Positions 20,780 through 31,737 of a DNA stretch of 64,000 nt are shown in pieces. A program made the translations under genes and the position numbers. The notes under the pieces are model-generated. The model made no database searches. It had not been told where the DNA came from and saw only the letters and a program-made list of their open reading frames with translations. Where the stretch lies: assembly GCA_958009055.1 (NCBI GenBank), contig OY253649.1, positions 248,001 through 312,000 of the forward strand, in the 5' to 3' direction. Origin of the DNA: Choricystis sp. odSpoLacu1 (lineage: Eukaryota; Chlorophyta; Trebouxiophyceae). The number at the start of each line of letters is the position of its first letter. Within the stretch, counting starts at the first letter, position 1.

Positions 20780-22194
20780 ATGTCGGGCGCCTCCCAGTTT
20801 CTGCAGACGCTGGCGACTGCGGTCGCCCGCCAGGATGGTGAGTGGTGTGGGTTGGGTCATGCGTGTGAGTGCGAGGTGGCAGCGGGAACCAGAGAGAGAG
20901 AGAGAAAAAAAAACCAACTCCCCCCCTCCCCTCCTCCCAGCCTCAACCCTCGCCCCACTCCTCGACCCCGCCTCCCCCGCCGTCAGTGCCGCCGTGTACG
21001 GCGCACCCTCCGGCTGGGACCCGACCTACTCCGCCCGCACCGCCCTGCGCGGCGGCGCCGCCCCCGAGTGGGCGGACGTGGCGTCAGCGGTGCTGGCCTC
21101 GGCCGCTGCCGGGCGCGGGCGCGACGCGTACGACGCGCTGGCCGACGGGGTGGCCCCCTTTCTGAAATTGTTTCGGGATGATGCGGACGCATGGTTGGTG
21201 GACCCGCTGCGGCTGTTGGCACGTGGCCTGCGCAGCGCGGCGCGCGCGGCCGACGCGGCCGGCGGGGGCGGGAGCGGCGCCAAGTGTCTGGAGAATTGTG
21301 GCACCCAGCTGCAGAAGTGTTTTGCAGCGAGTATGCAGGGTGCAGGTGAGATTTGGTGGTGTGGTGCGTGGGAGAGAGAGAGGTTTGCGCGCCGTTTGCA
21401 CCATCCAGCCATCTCCCCTCCCCTCCACCCCAGGCAACAAAGCCAAAAAGCTGGCCGCCCTCGACATCGTCGTAACCCTGTTCCGCGTCTACTTCGCCCT
21501 CAACACGCTGCGCCTGTGCAAAAACCTGGTGGCCGCGGTCGGGTCTCGCCAGTTCCCCCCCTTTGACACCTTCCCCGCCGCCCAGCGCGTCACCTACATG
21601 TATTTTACAGGGCGCCTGGCCATCTTTGATGAATCCTACGACGAGGCGGACGCCGACCTGTCGTACGCGCTGGCCCACTGCCCGCGCACCGCGGCCGCCA
21701 ACCGCGCGCGTGCCGCGTTCTTCCTGGTTCCCGTCCGCCTGCTGCGCGGCGCCCTGCCGTCTCCCCGCCTGCTGGATGCGTGTGGCCTGGCGGATGCGTA
21801 TGGCCCCCTCGTGGCTGCTGTGCGGGCGGGGGATGTGGGGGGGTTGGACGCGTTGTTGGCCTCGCGCCAGTGGGACCACGTGCGGGCGGGCACGTACCTG
21901 CTGCTCGAAAAGCTGAGGCCGGCCGCCGCGCGCCGCCTGCTGAAAAAGGTGGCCCTCCTGCACGCGCGGGCGGACCCGGGCAAGAGTGCGCAGCTGCCGC
22001 TGGCCAAGTTTGCTGCTGCCCTGGCCTCCCAGGGCGCCCCCTCGGGCGATGACGACGTCGAGTGTCTGGTGGCAACGCTCGTGGCGAGGCGCTATGTCAA
22101 GGGCTACGTCGCCCACAGGTCCAGGGTGCTGGTGCTGAGCAAGGTGGCACCGTTTCCCTCGCTGGAGAGCGTGAGTCTGGGCGAGATGCTGTAA
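20780..22194 (+). CDS. PCID2: TREX-2 complex PCI-domain subunit PCID2/Thp1
   Basis: mRNA-export/transcription factor of the TREX-2 complex at the nuclear pore. Exons 20780-20837, 20941-21345 and 21434-22194 (phases 1 and 1) give 407 residues, the usual PCID2 length. Evidence: VYFALNTLRLCKNLV, QRVTYMYFTGRLAIFDESYDEAD, LSYALAHCP, FFLVPVRLLRGALP, DHVRAGTYLLLEKLRPAAARRLLKKV, and the PCI winged helix near the end with VECLVATLVARRYVKGYVAH and VLSKVAPFPSL. CSN12-like proteins are close relatives, but the length and the KGYxxH...VLSK end favour PCID2. Divergent from the DUF3783-like gene; the CMC4 start codon follows the stop by only 66 nt. Confidence 0.87.
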
Positions 22195-22260
22195 AGAACG
22201 AAATGAAAAAGTGGTTTTCCCTCACATTTCGCTGCCTCTCTGCTCTTTTTTTTTCCACGC

Positions 22261-22470
22261 ATGCCCACACCAGCCACACCCACTGCCGACGCCTGCAAAC
22301 GCCAAGCCTGCGCCTTGCAGAAGTGCTTGAAACGTCAATCCTTTGACGCCGCACGCTGTGTGGCCGCGGTGGACGCGCTGCGCCTCTGCTGCAGCGTGGA
22401 GGGCAGGCTGGGGGGCAGCGTGCACTGCCCCGCGACGGAGGCAGGGTGGACGGGTCAGGCTAGGAACTAG
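22261..22470 (+). CDS. CMC4: Mitochondrial twin CX9C protein CMC4
   Basis: A 69-residue CHCH protein, imported into the mitochondrial intermembrane space by the Mia40 disulfide relay. Two CX9C helices are exact: C-KRQACALQK-C and C-VAAVDALRL-C, the second followed at once by another Cys. The pattern CxxxACxLQxCL...CxxxVDALxxCC and the late Gly-Gly-Ser...His-Cys match CMC4. No introns. It sits 66 nt after the PCID2 stop on the same strand, with a T8 run before the ATG; a shared or overlapping transcript is possible but not shown. Confidence 0.82.
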   Translation: MPTPATPTADACKRQACALQKCLKRQSFDAARCVAAVDALRLCCSVEGRLGGSVHCPATEAGWTGQARN

Positions 22471-22694
22471 GTTTGCTTAGAGGGCGGGAGGCTTCTGCGC
22501 TGCCTTTGGTTTTGGTGTTAAAAAGAAAACAAAGAAAAATCAAAACAGCCAAAACAAAAGGGATGTGCGCCTCACTCACGTGGGCAGAGTGCAAACGAAA
22601 AATCAAAGAATGCAGGAAAGCATGGGGGGAAACAGAGGAGGACTGGCGTCACAAACCGGGTCCTCACCCGTTTTCCCCACCACACAAAAATCAT

Positions 22695-24119
22695 TCACCC
22701 CACGACCTCCACCGGCGCGCTGCCGTCATCAATCTCGGTCAGTTGGTCGGGCGTGAACACGGCGCGCAGGGGGCGCGTGGCGAAGCGCAGGTCCAGGCCG
22801 CGGCGGCCGGCTTCGTGGACCAACACCGTCACCCCGACGCCAAAGTCGAGGGCGGCCAGGTAGACAGACCGCAGCGACGCACAAAGAGCGGCACACGCAG
22901 CCCGGTCAGCGACAACGTCCAGGTCATGGAAGGCGACTGCCTCGAGTTCAGTCAGTTTGGGGGGCGCGGGCAGGACGAGGCGGAGGGCGGGGCACCCCGC
23001 GCACAGGGTGCGCAGCGAGCGCAGCGACGCGAGGCCGTCGACGGTGCCCGACTCACACGCAAAAGACACGTCCAGCGTTTTGAGGCGGGGGCAGGACGCC
23101 AGGATGGAGGCATCGAACCGAGGCGCAGCCACGTCTTTGAGCTCGAGGGACGTGAGGTTGGTGTAGGAGGCAACGACGGGGTGAAGGCCGCCGCGCGTAA
23201 ACAAGTGGAGCGCCGTGCTCGGTGGCAGCACCAGCCGCCCATCAAACCCGGGCGCCGCCGACAGTTGCAGCGTGTCCAGGGCCGTGAGGTTGACCAGCCC
23301 CGCCGACAGGGCCGCCTTGTCAAAGGGGTGGGTGTTGATTGCCAGGCGTTTGAGGTTTGTGAGGGCCAGGATCGGCGCCGGGTCGAGCCGCGCCGCCGAC
23401 GCCGCCGGCGGCGGGCTGCCGCCACCGCGCCCGCCCCCGGTCGACCACACAGCCACATCCAGGGCTGTCAGGCATGGCTGCAGCCTGGCCAGGGCGGGCA
23501 GAGCGTGCAGGCGGGTGCACTCGATGGCCAGGGTGTGGAGCCCCGACCCGGGCGCGGGGAGTGCGCCAGCGTCCACATCCTGCGCCCGCAGCGTCAGCCA
23601 ACCCACCCGCGCAAAGCGCAGCGCCCACCAAACATAGCCAAAGGAGAAGGAGGTGCCCCAGGGCGCGTCCAGGGTGAGGTGGTGGATCACAGGGGCGGTG
23701 GCGAGGAACACATCGTTGAACACAATGGCGTCAGCCTCGGTGGCGGGCCTCACAGTCACCGCCCCGATGCCGTGGGGGGAGGCCCGACGTGCCAACCAGG
23801 CGGCCGAGGCAGCGGTGACGGGGGCGACGTCGACGACGGGCCAGGCGGCGCCGGTGGCGAGCAGGTCGCGCCAGGCTGTGCAGACGCGGGCCAGGTCCCG
23901 TTTGGCGGGCGACGGCGGCAGGATGGCAAAGATGCGGAGAGCCACATCGGTCGGCAGGTCGTTGAACGTGGTGGACCCGGCCACAGGGGGGCGGGCGGGG
24001 GGTGGGGGTGGGCCAGAGGAGAGGCAGCACGGGAGGGCACGGCGCGGCGGGAGGGGCGGCGACGCGCACTCCATGACCCCGTCCATGTGGACGGGGGTGG
24101 AAGGGGCGGGCACAGTCAT
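22695..24119 (-). CDS. F-box / leucine-rich-repeat protein
   Basis: Single-exon protein of 474 residues. The F-box is at about residues 51-95 (FNDLPTDVALRIFAILPPSPAKRDLARVCTAW in short pieces: LPTDVALRIFAIL and LARVCTAWRDLL), which recruits SKP1 of an SCF ubiquitin ligase. A series of irregular leucine-rich repeats follows (HHLTLDAP, GWLTLRAQD, LHTLAIECTRL, LTALDVAVW, KRLAINTHPF, LDTLQLSAAP, LTSLELKDVA, LKTLDVSFAC, LRTLCAGCPAL), which would bind the substrate. A Cys/Pro-rich N-terminus precedes the F-box. Substrate unknown. Immediately upstream on the sense strand lies a long CA repeat (see separate entry). Confidence 0.8.
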   Translation of the reverse strand: MTVPAPSTPVHMDGVMECASPPLPPRRALPCCLSSGPPPPPARPPVAGSTTFNDLPTDVALRIFAILPPSPAKRDLARVCTAWRDLLATGAAWPVVDVAPVTAASAAWLARRASPHGIGAVTVRPATEADAIVFNDVFLATAPVIHHLTLDAPWGTSFSFGYVWWALRFARVGWLTLRAQDVDAGALPAPGSGLHTLAIECTRLHALPALARLQPCLTALDVAVWSTGGGRGGGSPPPAASAARLDPAPILALTNLKRLAINTHPFDKAALSAGLVNLTALDTLQLSAAPGFDGRLVLPPSTALHLFTRGGLHPVVASYTNLTSLELKDVAAPRFDASILASCPRLKTLDVSFACESGTVDGLASLRSLRTLCAGCPALRLVLPAPPKLTELEAVAFHDLDVVADRAACAALCASLRSVYLAALDFGVGVTVLVHEAGRRGLDLRFATRPLRAVFTPDQLTEIDDGSAPVEVVG

Positions 24120-24843
24120 GGTGTTTGTGTGTGTGTGTGTGCCGCTCTTTTGGTGTGCGGGTGTGCGAGGACAGCTCGTGGGGTGCGTGTGTCGCGGGAC
24201 GCGGGGGTCGGCCAGGGTGGCAAGCGGGAGCGCGAGCCGAGAACCGAACGCTCCTTGATCCTGGGTTTCTGCCCTGGTACCCCAATCAAGTGCCGTGTGT
24301 CGTGTGCGTAGCTAGTTGGCCAGGTGCACCATCGAGAGAGAGGGGTACGGACGCGGGGCTGTGGAGAGGAAAGGAAAAAAAGGGATGGGTCGTCAAACCG
24401 GGAAATGCAAGCGTGTCCCAGGCGCCCGTTTGGCCCACCATCCTGCCTGCACTCAGTGCCCCGGCACCATCCATCAATACATAGTATCGTTTGATGGGGG
24501 GCAAGTGGGGCCGCGCGCTGACGCTGGCGCTGGGGGCGGCCCACATCGCTCCACCAGCTCTAACGTCCCCTTCCGCCACTCGCACCGCGCCACCGTCCTC
24601 GCTCGTCCCCCCTTTTGCCATCCGCGCCTGTGGGTGTCGACAGTTGACTGCAATTGTTTTGTGTGCATGCGCGGTGGGTCGTGTGGGGAGGGTCGCGAGC
24701 GGCAGAGGCGCCGAGTGTTTTTTTGTTTGTTCGCAGAGTGAGCGAAACGAGTCTCGATGCCTGTTTTTGGGTGCCACTCACGGCCGTCCCCGCCGCCCCA
24801 CCCCCCTCCTGCCCTCAACCGTCACCTCGTCACACGGCCAACA
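24120..24843. promoter_or_regulatory. Long divergent upstream region (F-box gene / serine protease)
   Basis: 724 bp between two divergent starts, the largest gene-free stretch in the window. A (TG)n tract at 24122-24142 abuts the F-box start, giving CACACA... in its sense direction. The remainder is mixed GC/AT with T-rich patches near 24715-24730. I found no convincing coding sequence or RNA gene. Confidence 0.45.
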
Positions 24844-26118
24844 ATGCTGTCACCATGCTCCGCCCTGCACACAGCCTGCTTCCTGGCCCTGGCGTCGGCA
24901 GCCGCTGCAGTCAACGCGCGCGGCGACGCGCCCATGCCTCCCTCGCTGTTCGTCCGCCCCACAGGCCCTCTGTCCCCGCCGACAGTGACTCGGCACGCAG
25001 AGCCATACCCTCACGTCCACAAAGGCCGCCGCCGAGGCCTGTTGGCGTCTCTGCTGCGCCCTGCGTCTGGCGCGGGGCTGGGCTGCCTGGGCTGCGCCCC
25101 GGGCGACCCCCGTGTCCCGGTGACAGACACGACAGCCTACGCCTTCTCCGCCATCGGCTACATCACGTCCACCATCCCCGGGCGAGTGAATGGACTGGCG
25201 TGCACTGGGGCCCTCGTGTCGCGGCGCCACGTGCTGACAGCAGCGCATTGTGTCTTCGACGTCAAACAAACACGCGCCCACGCCACCCACGTCACGTTTG
25301 TGCTAGGGCGGGATGGTGGCGACACACCGCTCGGAGGGCCGATTCCGTGGGTGGGGGCGTCGATCCTGGACGCGTTTGCGGCAGAGACCTCGTACACACC
25401 GACCGCGATGTCCCTTGATGTCGCTCTGATCACCCTCGCGTCCGACGTCGACCCCGCCGCCGGCTGGTTTGGGGTGGCGGATTTGACAGACGTCGTCAAT
25501 GGTGATGGAACGCTCAACCTGGAGACGGCTGGCTACCCCACGGGCGCGACGCCCCCCCTTACCCAGTGGCGCACGGCCTGCCCCTCCACCCCGGCCACCC
25601 TCAACGCTACCGAGCCGTATCTAACTTCCCAACCCGACTGCGCGGACGGTGCCTGCGCCCACCTGCTGAGGCACGCGTGCGCGTCGACAGTAGGACAGAG
25701 CGGGTCGCCGCTCTGGTCGTCATCCCCCCACCCGCCCTCCATCGCCGCCGTCGTCTCTGGCCAGGTGGACACCGGGAATGGGGGACCCTCCTGGAATGTG
25801 GCCACCAAGATGGACTCGTTTATCAGGGGGGCGGTGGCAGGATGGTTTGCCGCGGCCGGGGGGGGCGTGCTGCCGCTGGTCGGCAGCCCGCCCCTACGCC
25901 CCAAACGCATCGTCACCATCCTAGGCATCCGAATTGACTTGAACAGTCCCACACAAGTCGCAGGAATGGCTGCCGTCGTTGCAGCGCTGGCGGCGGGCGT
26001 GCTGTGGTGTGGCGTCGCGGCTGCATGGCGGTGCGCGCGCGCGCGGCGGGTGCGGGCGGCGGCACGCAAAGAGGGTGATGGGCGTGCCCGCATCGATGTG
26101 GTGGCAGAGGCTGGGTGA
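24844..26118 (+). CDS. Membrane-anchored trypsin/V8-like serine protease
   Basis: S1-fold serine endopeptidase. The start at 24844 is preferred over the in-frame ATG at 24757 because it begins a signal peptide (SALHTACFLALASAAAA). The triad is visible: His about 135 in SRRHVLTAAHC, Asp about 191 in SLDVALITL, Ser about 286 in STVGQSGSPLW. TGQSGSPL-type sequence and few Cys are like bacterial/plastid V8-glutamyl endopeptidases rather than animal trypsins. A propeptide-like basic stretch (KGRRRGLLASLL) precedes the domain. After the protease domain is one transmembrane helix (VAGMAAVVAALAAGVLWCGVAA) and a basic cytosolic tail, so the enzyme should face the lumen or exterior. 424 residues, no intron. 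Confidence 0.8.
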   Translation: MLSPCSALHTACFLALASAAAAVNARGDAPMPPSLFVRPTGPLSPPTVTRHAEPYPHVHKGRRRGLLASLLRPASGAGLGCLGCAPGDPRVPVTDTTAYAFSAIGYITSTIPGRVNGLACTGALVSRRHVLTAAHCVFDVKQTRAHATHVTFVLGRDGGDTPLGGPIPWVGASILDAFAAETSYTPTAMSLDVALITLASDVDPAAGWFGVADLTDVVNGDGTLNLETAGYPTGATPPLTQWRTACPSTPATLNATEPYLTSQPDCADGACAHLLRHACASTVGQSGSPLWSSSPHPPSIAAVVSGQVDTGNGGPSWNVATKMDSFIRGAVAGWFAAAGGGVLPLVGSPPLRPKRIVTILGIRIDLNSPTQVAGMAAVVAALAAGVLWCGVAAAWRCARARRVRAAARKEGDGRARIDVVAEAG

Positions 26119-26513
26119 TTTATTGGTTTAGTTGTAGTCTTGTATTTAGGCGCGGCCTGTCGTGTGAACAACTGTTTTTTGATCGAAAGGTCGAGAGCGA
26201 CTCTGTCCAGACAGAGTGTCGTCCGACACTCTTCATTTCGCGCGGGAGCGCTTCTCTGCACTCACTCCTCTCTCTACCCACGCGCTCCCCTCTCCAACCG
26301 CGCCCCTGCAGCCCAGAGGACCTTGGATACTCCATCCACGCGCACCGGACGACCGCTGTCGCGGGACCAAGGCCACGCGTGCCGAGCGTCTGCGCGCGCG
26401 CTTGTTTGGCCAGGAATTGAGAAAGCGCCCGCGCGCTTGCGCCCTCCCCGCCTCCTCGCGCCTCCCCGTGCCAAGAGTCCACCCTCGTCACAAGCTTCCG
26501 ACATCCCCACACC
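26119..26513. other. Intergenic gap between two + strand genes
   Basis: 395 bp. It starts with a T-rich 3' region (26119-26180) and becomes C-rich toward the next ATG at 26514. No coding sequence supported. Confidence 0.5.
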
Positions 26514-27706
26514 ATGACGACGGACGACCCGGCCGCCCCACGCCCGGCCTCCCCCCCCACCGACACGCTCACCACCACCACCTCTGGCTGCGCCTCCCTC
26601 GTCCGCCTCAACGTGGGAGGCGTGCGCTACGAGACGACAATGAAGACGCTGGTGGATGATGTGAGTTGGACGGGTGGGTGGATGGGAAGATAATGAGGGT
26701 CCCCCCTGCCTTTGCCCCCATCCCACGTTCCCGCACCTTCCCACCTCAGGACCCGCACTCCATGCTGGCCCGCCTCCTGCTCGGCGACATACCCTCCCTC
26801 CGCGACCCGTCGGGCGCAATATTCATCGACCGAGACGGCGCCCTCTTCGCCCACGTGCTGGGGTGGCTGCGCACGCGGTCGCGCGCGGCTCTCCCCACCG
26901 CACACGACACGCTGCGCGCGCTCGCAGTCGAGGCCGACTACTTTCAGGTGGCGATTCTGAGTGCTGCCATTGCGCAGCTGCTGCCTCCGCCGGTGGAGGA
27001 TGGGGGGGTGGCGTGCCCTGACGCTGCCAGCGCGCGCGCGCGCGCTGCCGCGGCCGGCCCTGACGGCGTGCTCGACGCCGCCCTCTGCGCCGACGGTGGC
27101 CGCCTCCTGGCCGCCCTGGAACTGTTGGTGGGGTTGGCCTACTCCCCCACAACAACCGGTGCCCCCCCTCCTTCCCTCGCGGGCGGCGGTGGCGCCGACG
27201 TCGAGTGCGCGCTGCGCGGGCGCGGCGCGTGCCACCAACGCCGCCCCGGCGCGTTCGACTCGTTCGTCGAGGAGTGCGTGGCGCGTGGGCCGGCTGGCAG
27301 TTTGCGCTACGAACGCGAGCTGGAGCCATTGTTCGACGCGCCGCTGCTTTTCGGGGGTGGGTATGATCGCACCGCCTATGCGCGCCCCCCGCCCGGCGCC
27401 CCGCCCGACGCGCCCCCCGTCTGGCCGCCCGCCCTGGCCGACCGCAACCTGGCCGTGTTCACCGTGCTGGCGGCGGCTCCGCTGACCAATGCTGAGCATG
27501 ATGCCATCAAAGACGCGGTGCTGGCGGTCGCTTCTGCGCCAGAGCTGGCGACCCTGCTGCTGCGGCGGCGCTTTGGGTTTGGCCACGGCACCGACGTGCG
27601 CGGCTCGTGCGACCCCGCCGTCACGTGGCGCCCCTCGTGCACGTACGGCACGAGCGATGTGTTTAAGGTGACGTGCGCGAGTGTGCGCATGACGCTCAAG
27701 TTTTGA
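26514..27706 (+). CDS. BTB (K+ channel T1-type) domain protein
   Basis: Exons 26514-26660 and 26750-27706 (phase 0) encode 367 residues. A T1-type BTB fold is seen at about residues 29-125: LVRLNVGGVRYETTMKTL, then DPHSMLARLL, IFIDRDGALFAHVLGWLRT and LRALAVEADYFQV, as in KCTD proteins, which are cullin-3 adaptors or oligomerisation modules. No transmembrane segment, so it is not a channel. The C-terminal part (DAALCADGGRLLAALELL...VRMTLKF) matches no domain I recognise; a cluster near the end (CDPAVTWRPSCTYGTSDVFKV) could be a small beta domain. Probable cytosolic or nuclear adaptor. Confidence 0.75.
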
Positions 27707-27928
27707 GTGTGTGTTGTTTTTTCGGTCTTCTCCTCCCTCTTCCCTCATTCTTAGTTGTTCTCCTTTTTCTTCGTGTAAAACACAGAGGCACCCACCTTTT
27801 TCCATATCCAAAACGCAAGAAGGAAAGAACTTTTGTTTCACACGCAGGAGCGCCACTCAAAAGACACCGACACACACACGGGGGGGGGGATACACACTCA
27901 CACTCTCTCGCCTCCCCTTCCTTCTCCA

Positions 27929-30900
27929 TCACTTGCGCCGCCCACCCGGCACAGACCCCAGCGCCGTCATCGACTCAAACCTCTGCTGCTGCGACCGGCG
28001 CTGCGTGTAGCGCGACTCCCGGCCGTCGCCATAGACGCCGCCAAGGCCGGCGCCGTAGGGGCGCCCCGCGCCGCCGCGCGCGCCACGCCCGCCTCCGCCG
28101 CCGCCGCGCCCGCGGCCACGGCCACGCCCGTCGACGCCCAGGCCCAGGGCGGAGGGGCCACCGCCCCGGCCACGCGACGCACGCCGCCTCTCCTGGCCGT
28201 CCTGGCCGCCGCCGCCGCGGCCGCCGCCGCCGCCGCCTTCCTCGTCGTCCCGCAGGCCGCCGGTGCGCAGCGTCCACGCGCGCTCGTTCAAATCGAGCAG
28301 GCCGCCTGCTTTCGCCGCCGCCGAAATGACGGCAGCCTGCAGGCGAGTCGGCACGACCGCATGCATGACGACGCAGTCGGCGGGGGCGTCCAGGGCGCCG
28401 ACGAGGCCGTCTTCGATGACCATGCGCCCGACCGCGGCGCGCGCGGCGGCGGGGGACAGGTCAAACTCGGCAGCCAGCGATGCCAGCGACACGCTGGCGT
28501 AGGCACCACCCGCACGCAGCAGGTAGGCGCGCAGGCCGTCGGTGCGCAGGCGGGCCGACATGCGGGCCAGGGCGGCGTCGGAGTCAGGCAAGTGGGCCCA
28601 GCAGGGCAGCGCCTTGACGTAGCCGTCCGCCTCGCGCCACGCTCCCGACCCCAGGGCCCGGGCGGCCGCCATGACGTGATCGCGCACCGACTCGGGGGGT
28701 CCCGTGAACGTTGCCCGGTCGTAGTTCTCCAGCAGGCGGCGGAAGGGTTTGGAGACTGGGCGGCGCCGCTCGTCCGGCGGCGCGCCGCCGCCCGCGCGCG
28801 CGGCGAGCAGGGGCACCTCCAGCACCATGGCGGAGACGAGGTGCACGGATTCCAGGAGCTCCAGGTTGATGTGCATGTGGAATGGCATCTGGAGTTGTGT
28901 GGTAGGGGTGTTGGCGAAAAAAACATCACGCCTCTCACTCTTTCTCGCTCTCTCTCCATTCACTCCCCACCCCATCTCCTCATCCTCACCTGGCGCCTGC
29001 GCTCCAGCTTCTCCTGCTCCGGCGTCCTGTCCTGATGGTAGCGGGACAGGGCCATGCCCTGGGCGAGCAACTCTTTGACGCGGCCCGAGCCATAAAGATC
29101 ACCGAGAGCCGCATGAGCATCAGGGTACAGCCCCACCCGGAAGGCGGCGACGCCCAGCTGGGCCAGGGTGCGGTTGTACATGACCTGGGTGGACACGTCC
29201 ATGGAGGGGGCGGCGTCCTGGAGGTGGGCGGCCAGGATGCCGTCGCGCGCGGCGTGGAACTGCCCCGCGACGGCACGCGCGTACACGGCGCACAGGGCGG
29301 CGCGCGCTTTGGCGCGGTCGTCTCCCGCGGCGAAGACGGTGGCGACGAGGGGGAGGACGGCGGCGAGGGCGGAGGGGCCGAAGTCGAAGGTCGGGGGGAG
29401 GCGGACGGTGACCGCGCCCGCGTCCACGCCGCCGTCGTCGCCGGCTTCGTCGTCGGCACCCAAGTCGCCGCCGTCGTCATCCAGGGCGGGAGCGGTTTTG
29501 GTGGGGGCGGCGGGGGTGGCGGCCGCGCCATCCGTGGCAGCCGCGTCCGCCGCCTTCAAAGCGTCGACCAGCGCCCGCAGCGACGCCCACGCCGCGTCAG
29601 ACCGGTAGTACAGGCGTTCCACCCGCCTGGAGGCGACACGGGCGGCGCCCACCGCGTCGCCGCGCGCCGTCAGGTAGGCTTGAGCGTCGGCGGCGAGGGC
29701 GAGCATGGCGGGCTCATCGCGCAGGCGGCCCACGTACGCGGCGCCATACGCATCGAGAGCTTGCAGAGACTTGAACAGTTCGTCATCCAGCCTCTCCACA
29801 AAGGCGGCCAGGTTGCCGGCCACCGTGGCGCCGGGGGACCCGGGCGCCGGCTCCTCGGTGCGGGCTTCGGGTTCGCCCGCGGCACCGCCGTCTGCGCCGT
29901 CGTCCAGCGCAATCCACTCGTTGTCCCGCAGCAGCGTCAACACGTCGAACAACACGGCCACGCAGCGACGCCACAGGGGGGCGGCCACGTGGGTGGACAT
30001 GGAGGGGTTGACGTCGAAGAGGGCGGAGACAGTCTGGAGGAGCGCGCGCGCGCGCGCTGCGTAGGGCCCTTGGCCACAGTCGCCAGATATGTCAGCATGT
30101 CCAGCTGCTCCTGCCGGTCCACACCCTTCTTGCCGCGCGCCAGCACGAGCTCGCGCAGCTTTTTGTCGACGGCTTCGTACGTGATTTGGGAGGGGTCGGT
30201 GGTGAGGATCTTGTCCTTCTTGGCCGCGCCGCCGCGGGGGCCGACCTTTTGGAAGCCATCGTCATCGCCCGCGGCGGCAGCATCAGCGGCAGCGCGGGCG
30301 GCGCCACCATCCGAGTCGGCGTCCGAGTCGGCACCACCGGGGGCAGGGCCCTCCGATTCCGAGGCAGACGACACAGGGTTGGCGCGCCACGCGGCGAGCG
30401 CGGCCGCGACGGTGCCCCCACTGTTGTGCTTGCGCACGCGCTGGCGCATGGTGTTGAGGGCTTTGGCGTTGGAGGATGACATCTTCTTCTTGGCGGCCAG
30501 CGACTCGGCGATGAAGGCCTCGAGGTCTGACAACAAACGCACGTACGCGCGCGGGTGGGCGCCCGGGGCCAGGCGCGCCCCCTTGGCCGCCTTGTCGGCG
30601 TCCTTGTGCAGCTTGTCGAAGAGAGTCTGGATGGCGGTCCAGTCATTGATGTCCATTTTGTTCTGGTGGTGTGGGTGGTGGGGTGTGAGCGAAACGAATG
30701 TGAGGGTGCGGAGTTGTTCACCCTGCGCCCTCGTCTCCCCCGGCGACGCAGCGCATCACTCGCCCCACGCAAACTCCATTCTCACCCGGATCTCGTCGCA
30801 CGTCGCCCGCAGCGCGTCCGCCGCGCGGTCGCGCGCCGACCGCACGACGCGGCGCGCGTCCTCCGAGTCGGAGTCGGACGACCCGATCATGAAGCTGCGT

Positions 30901-31451
30901 GGAAAGTGGTGGGGGGGAGAAGGTGGGTGAGTGTATCAGTGTGAGGATGCGTGGAGGAGCGCGGGGCCAGGAGGGCGCGGGGAGCTCAGCCCCCTCCGCT
31001 CGACGCCGGCCGATCGGGCCGCCGCTGCCCCACTCGCTTCTCTCCGCCCCCCATCCACACCACTCACCGACTGGCCTTGCCCTTGCCCACGTCCGAGTCC
31101 GAGTCGCTGTCGCTGCTGGACGAGTCGTCAGACGAGGAGGATGAGCCGTCGGACGAGGAGGAGTCGCCAGAGGTCGACGACGCGTTGGACGACGAGCCGT
31201 CGCTCGCGTCTGAGCCGGAGAACGCGGACGACTTGGCTTCCTCGTCCTCGTCAGAGGAGGAGCCGCCGCCCCAGAAGCGAGACTTGGCGGCGTCAGCCTG
31301 GGTAGGTGGAAGGGGAGGAGAGGGAGGGGAGGAAGCGTGTGAATCGACGGCCGCATCGGCTAGAGGGGAAGTCGTGGCCTCTCTCTCTCACGCGCGTTCT
31401 CCCCGATCGTGGCGCGTGGGCCAACTGAGCGTGCGCGCTGGGGCTCACCAT
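27929..31451 (-). CDS. EIF3C: Translation initiation factor eIF3 subunit c
   Basis: Core PCI subunit of eIF3, which binds the 40S ribosome. Exons: 31449-31451 (the ATG alone), 31068-31297, 30786-30894, 28990-30662 and 27929-28888. Evidence in order: SRFWGG and an acidic Ser/Asp tract; RRVVRSARDRAADAL; KMDINDWTAIQTLFDKL; KKKMSSSNAKALNTMRQRVRKHN; ARGKKGVDRQEQLDML; FDVNPSMSTHVA; RVERLYYRSD; MYNRTLAQLGVAAFRVGLYPDAH; SGRVKELLAQGMAL; QEKLERRRQ; MPFHMHINLELLESVHLVSAMVLEVP; a Gly/Arg-rich end. About 990 residues. One frame change is needed at the (GC)8 tract 30042-30057; discounting one GC unit restores the conserved frame. A 44-nt intron is the alternative. The neighbour divergent on the + strand is an F-box/WD40 gene. 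Confidence 0.93.
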
Positions 31452-31737
31452 GGTGGCTTGTTTGCAGGAAAGAGGAGGAGGAGGAGGAGGGACGGCGGGC
31501 AGAGAGAAAACGCACGCGCCGACGAAAGGAGAGTGGAAAGAGGCTGGACGAAGACTCACTCTTTCGCTCGTATTTTCGTGTTTGCGAAAAAAAGGGACAC
31601 CGCGACGGCGCGCCGCGTGGCGACGTTGCCAGCGCAGTGTGCAAGCTACTGCACGTGTGCGTGTGCTTGAATTGGCGGCGGCGGCAGGCGCCCGCACGCC
31701 GCACGCGCGCGCCCTCCCACCCTGACGACGCATAACA

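Noticed and set aside
24120..24843. Possible tRNA or other RNA gene in the large divergent gap
   Set aside because: I looked for TpsiC-loop and A/B-box-like sequence by eye and found no cloverleaf that folds; a tool could still detect one.
30042..30085. A 44-nt eIF3c intron with donor GTGGCC as the preferred model
   Set aside because: It would delete residues that align to the conserved linker before FDVNP; a repeat-unit difference in (GC)8 explains the frame with less loss. Kept as an alternative.
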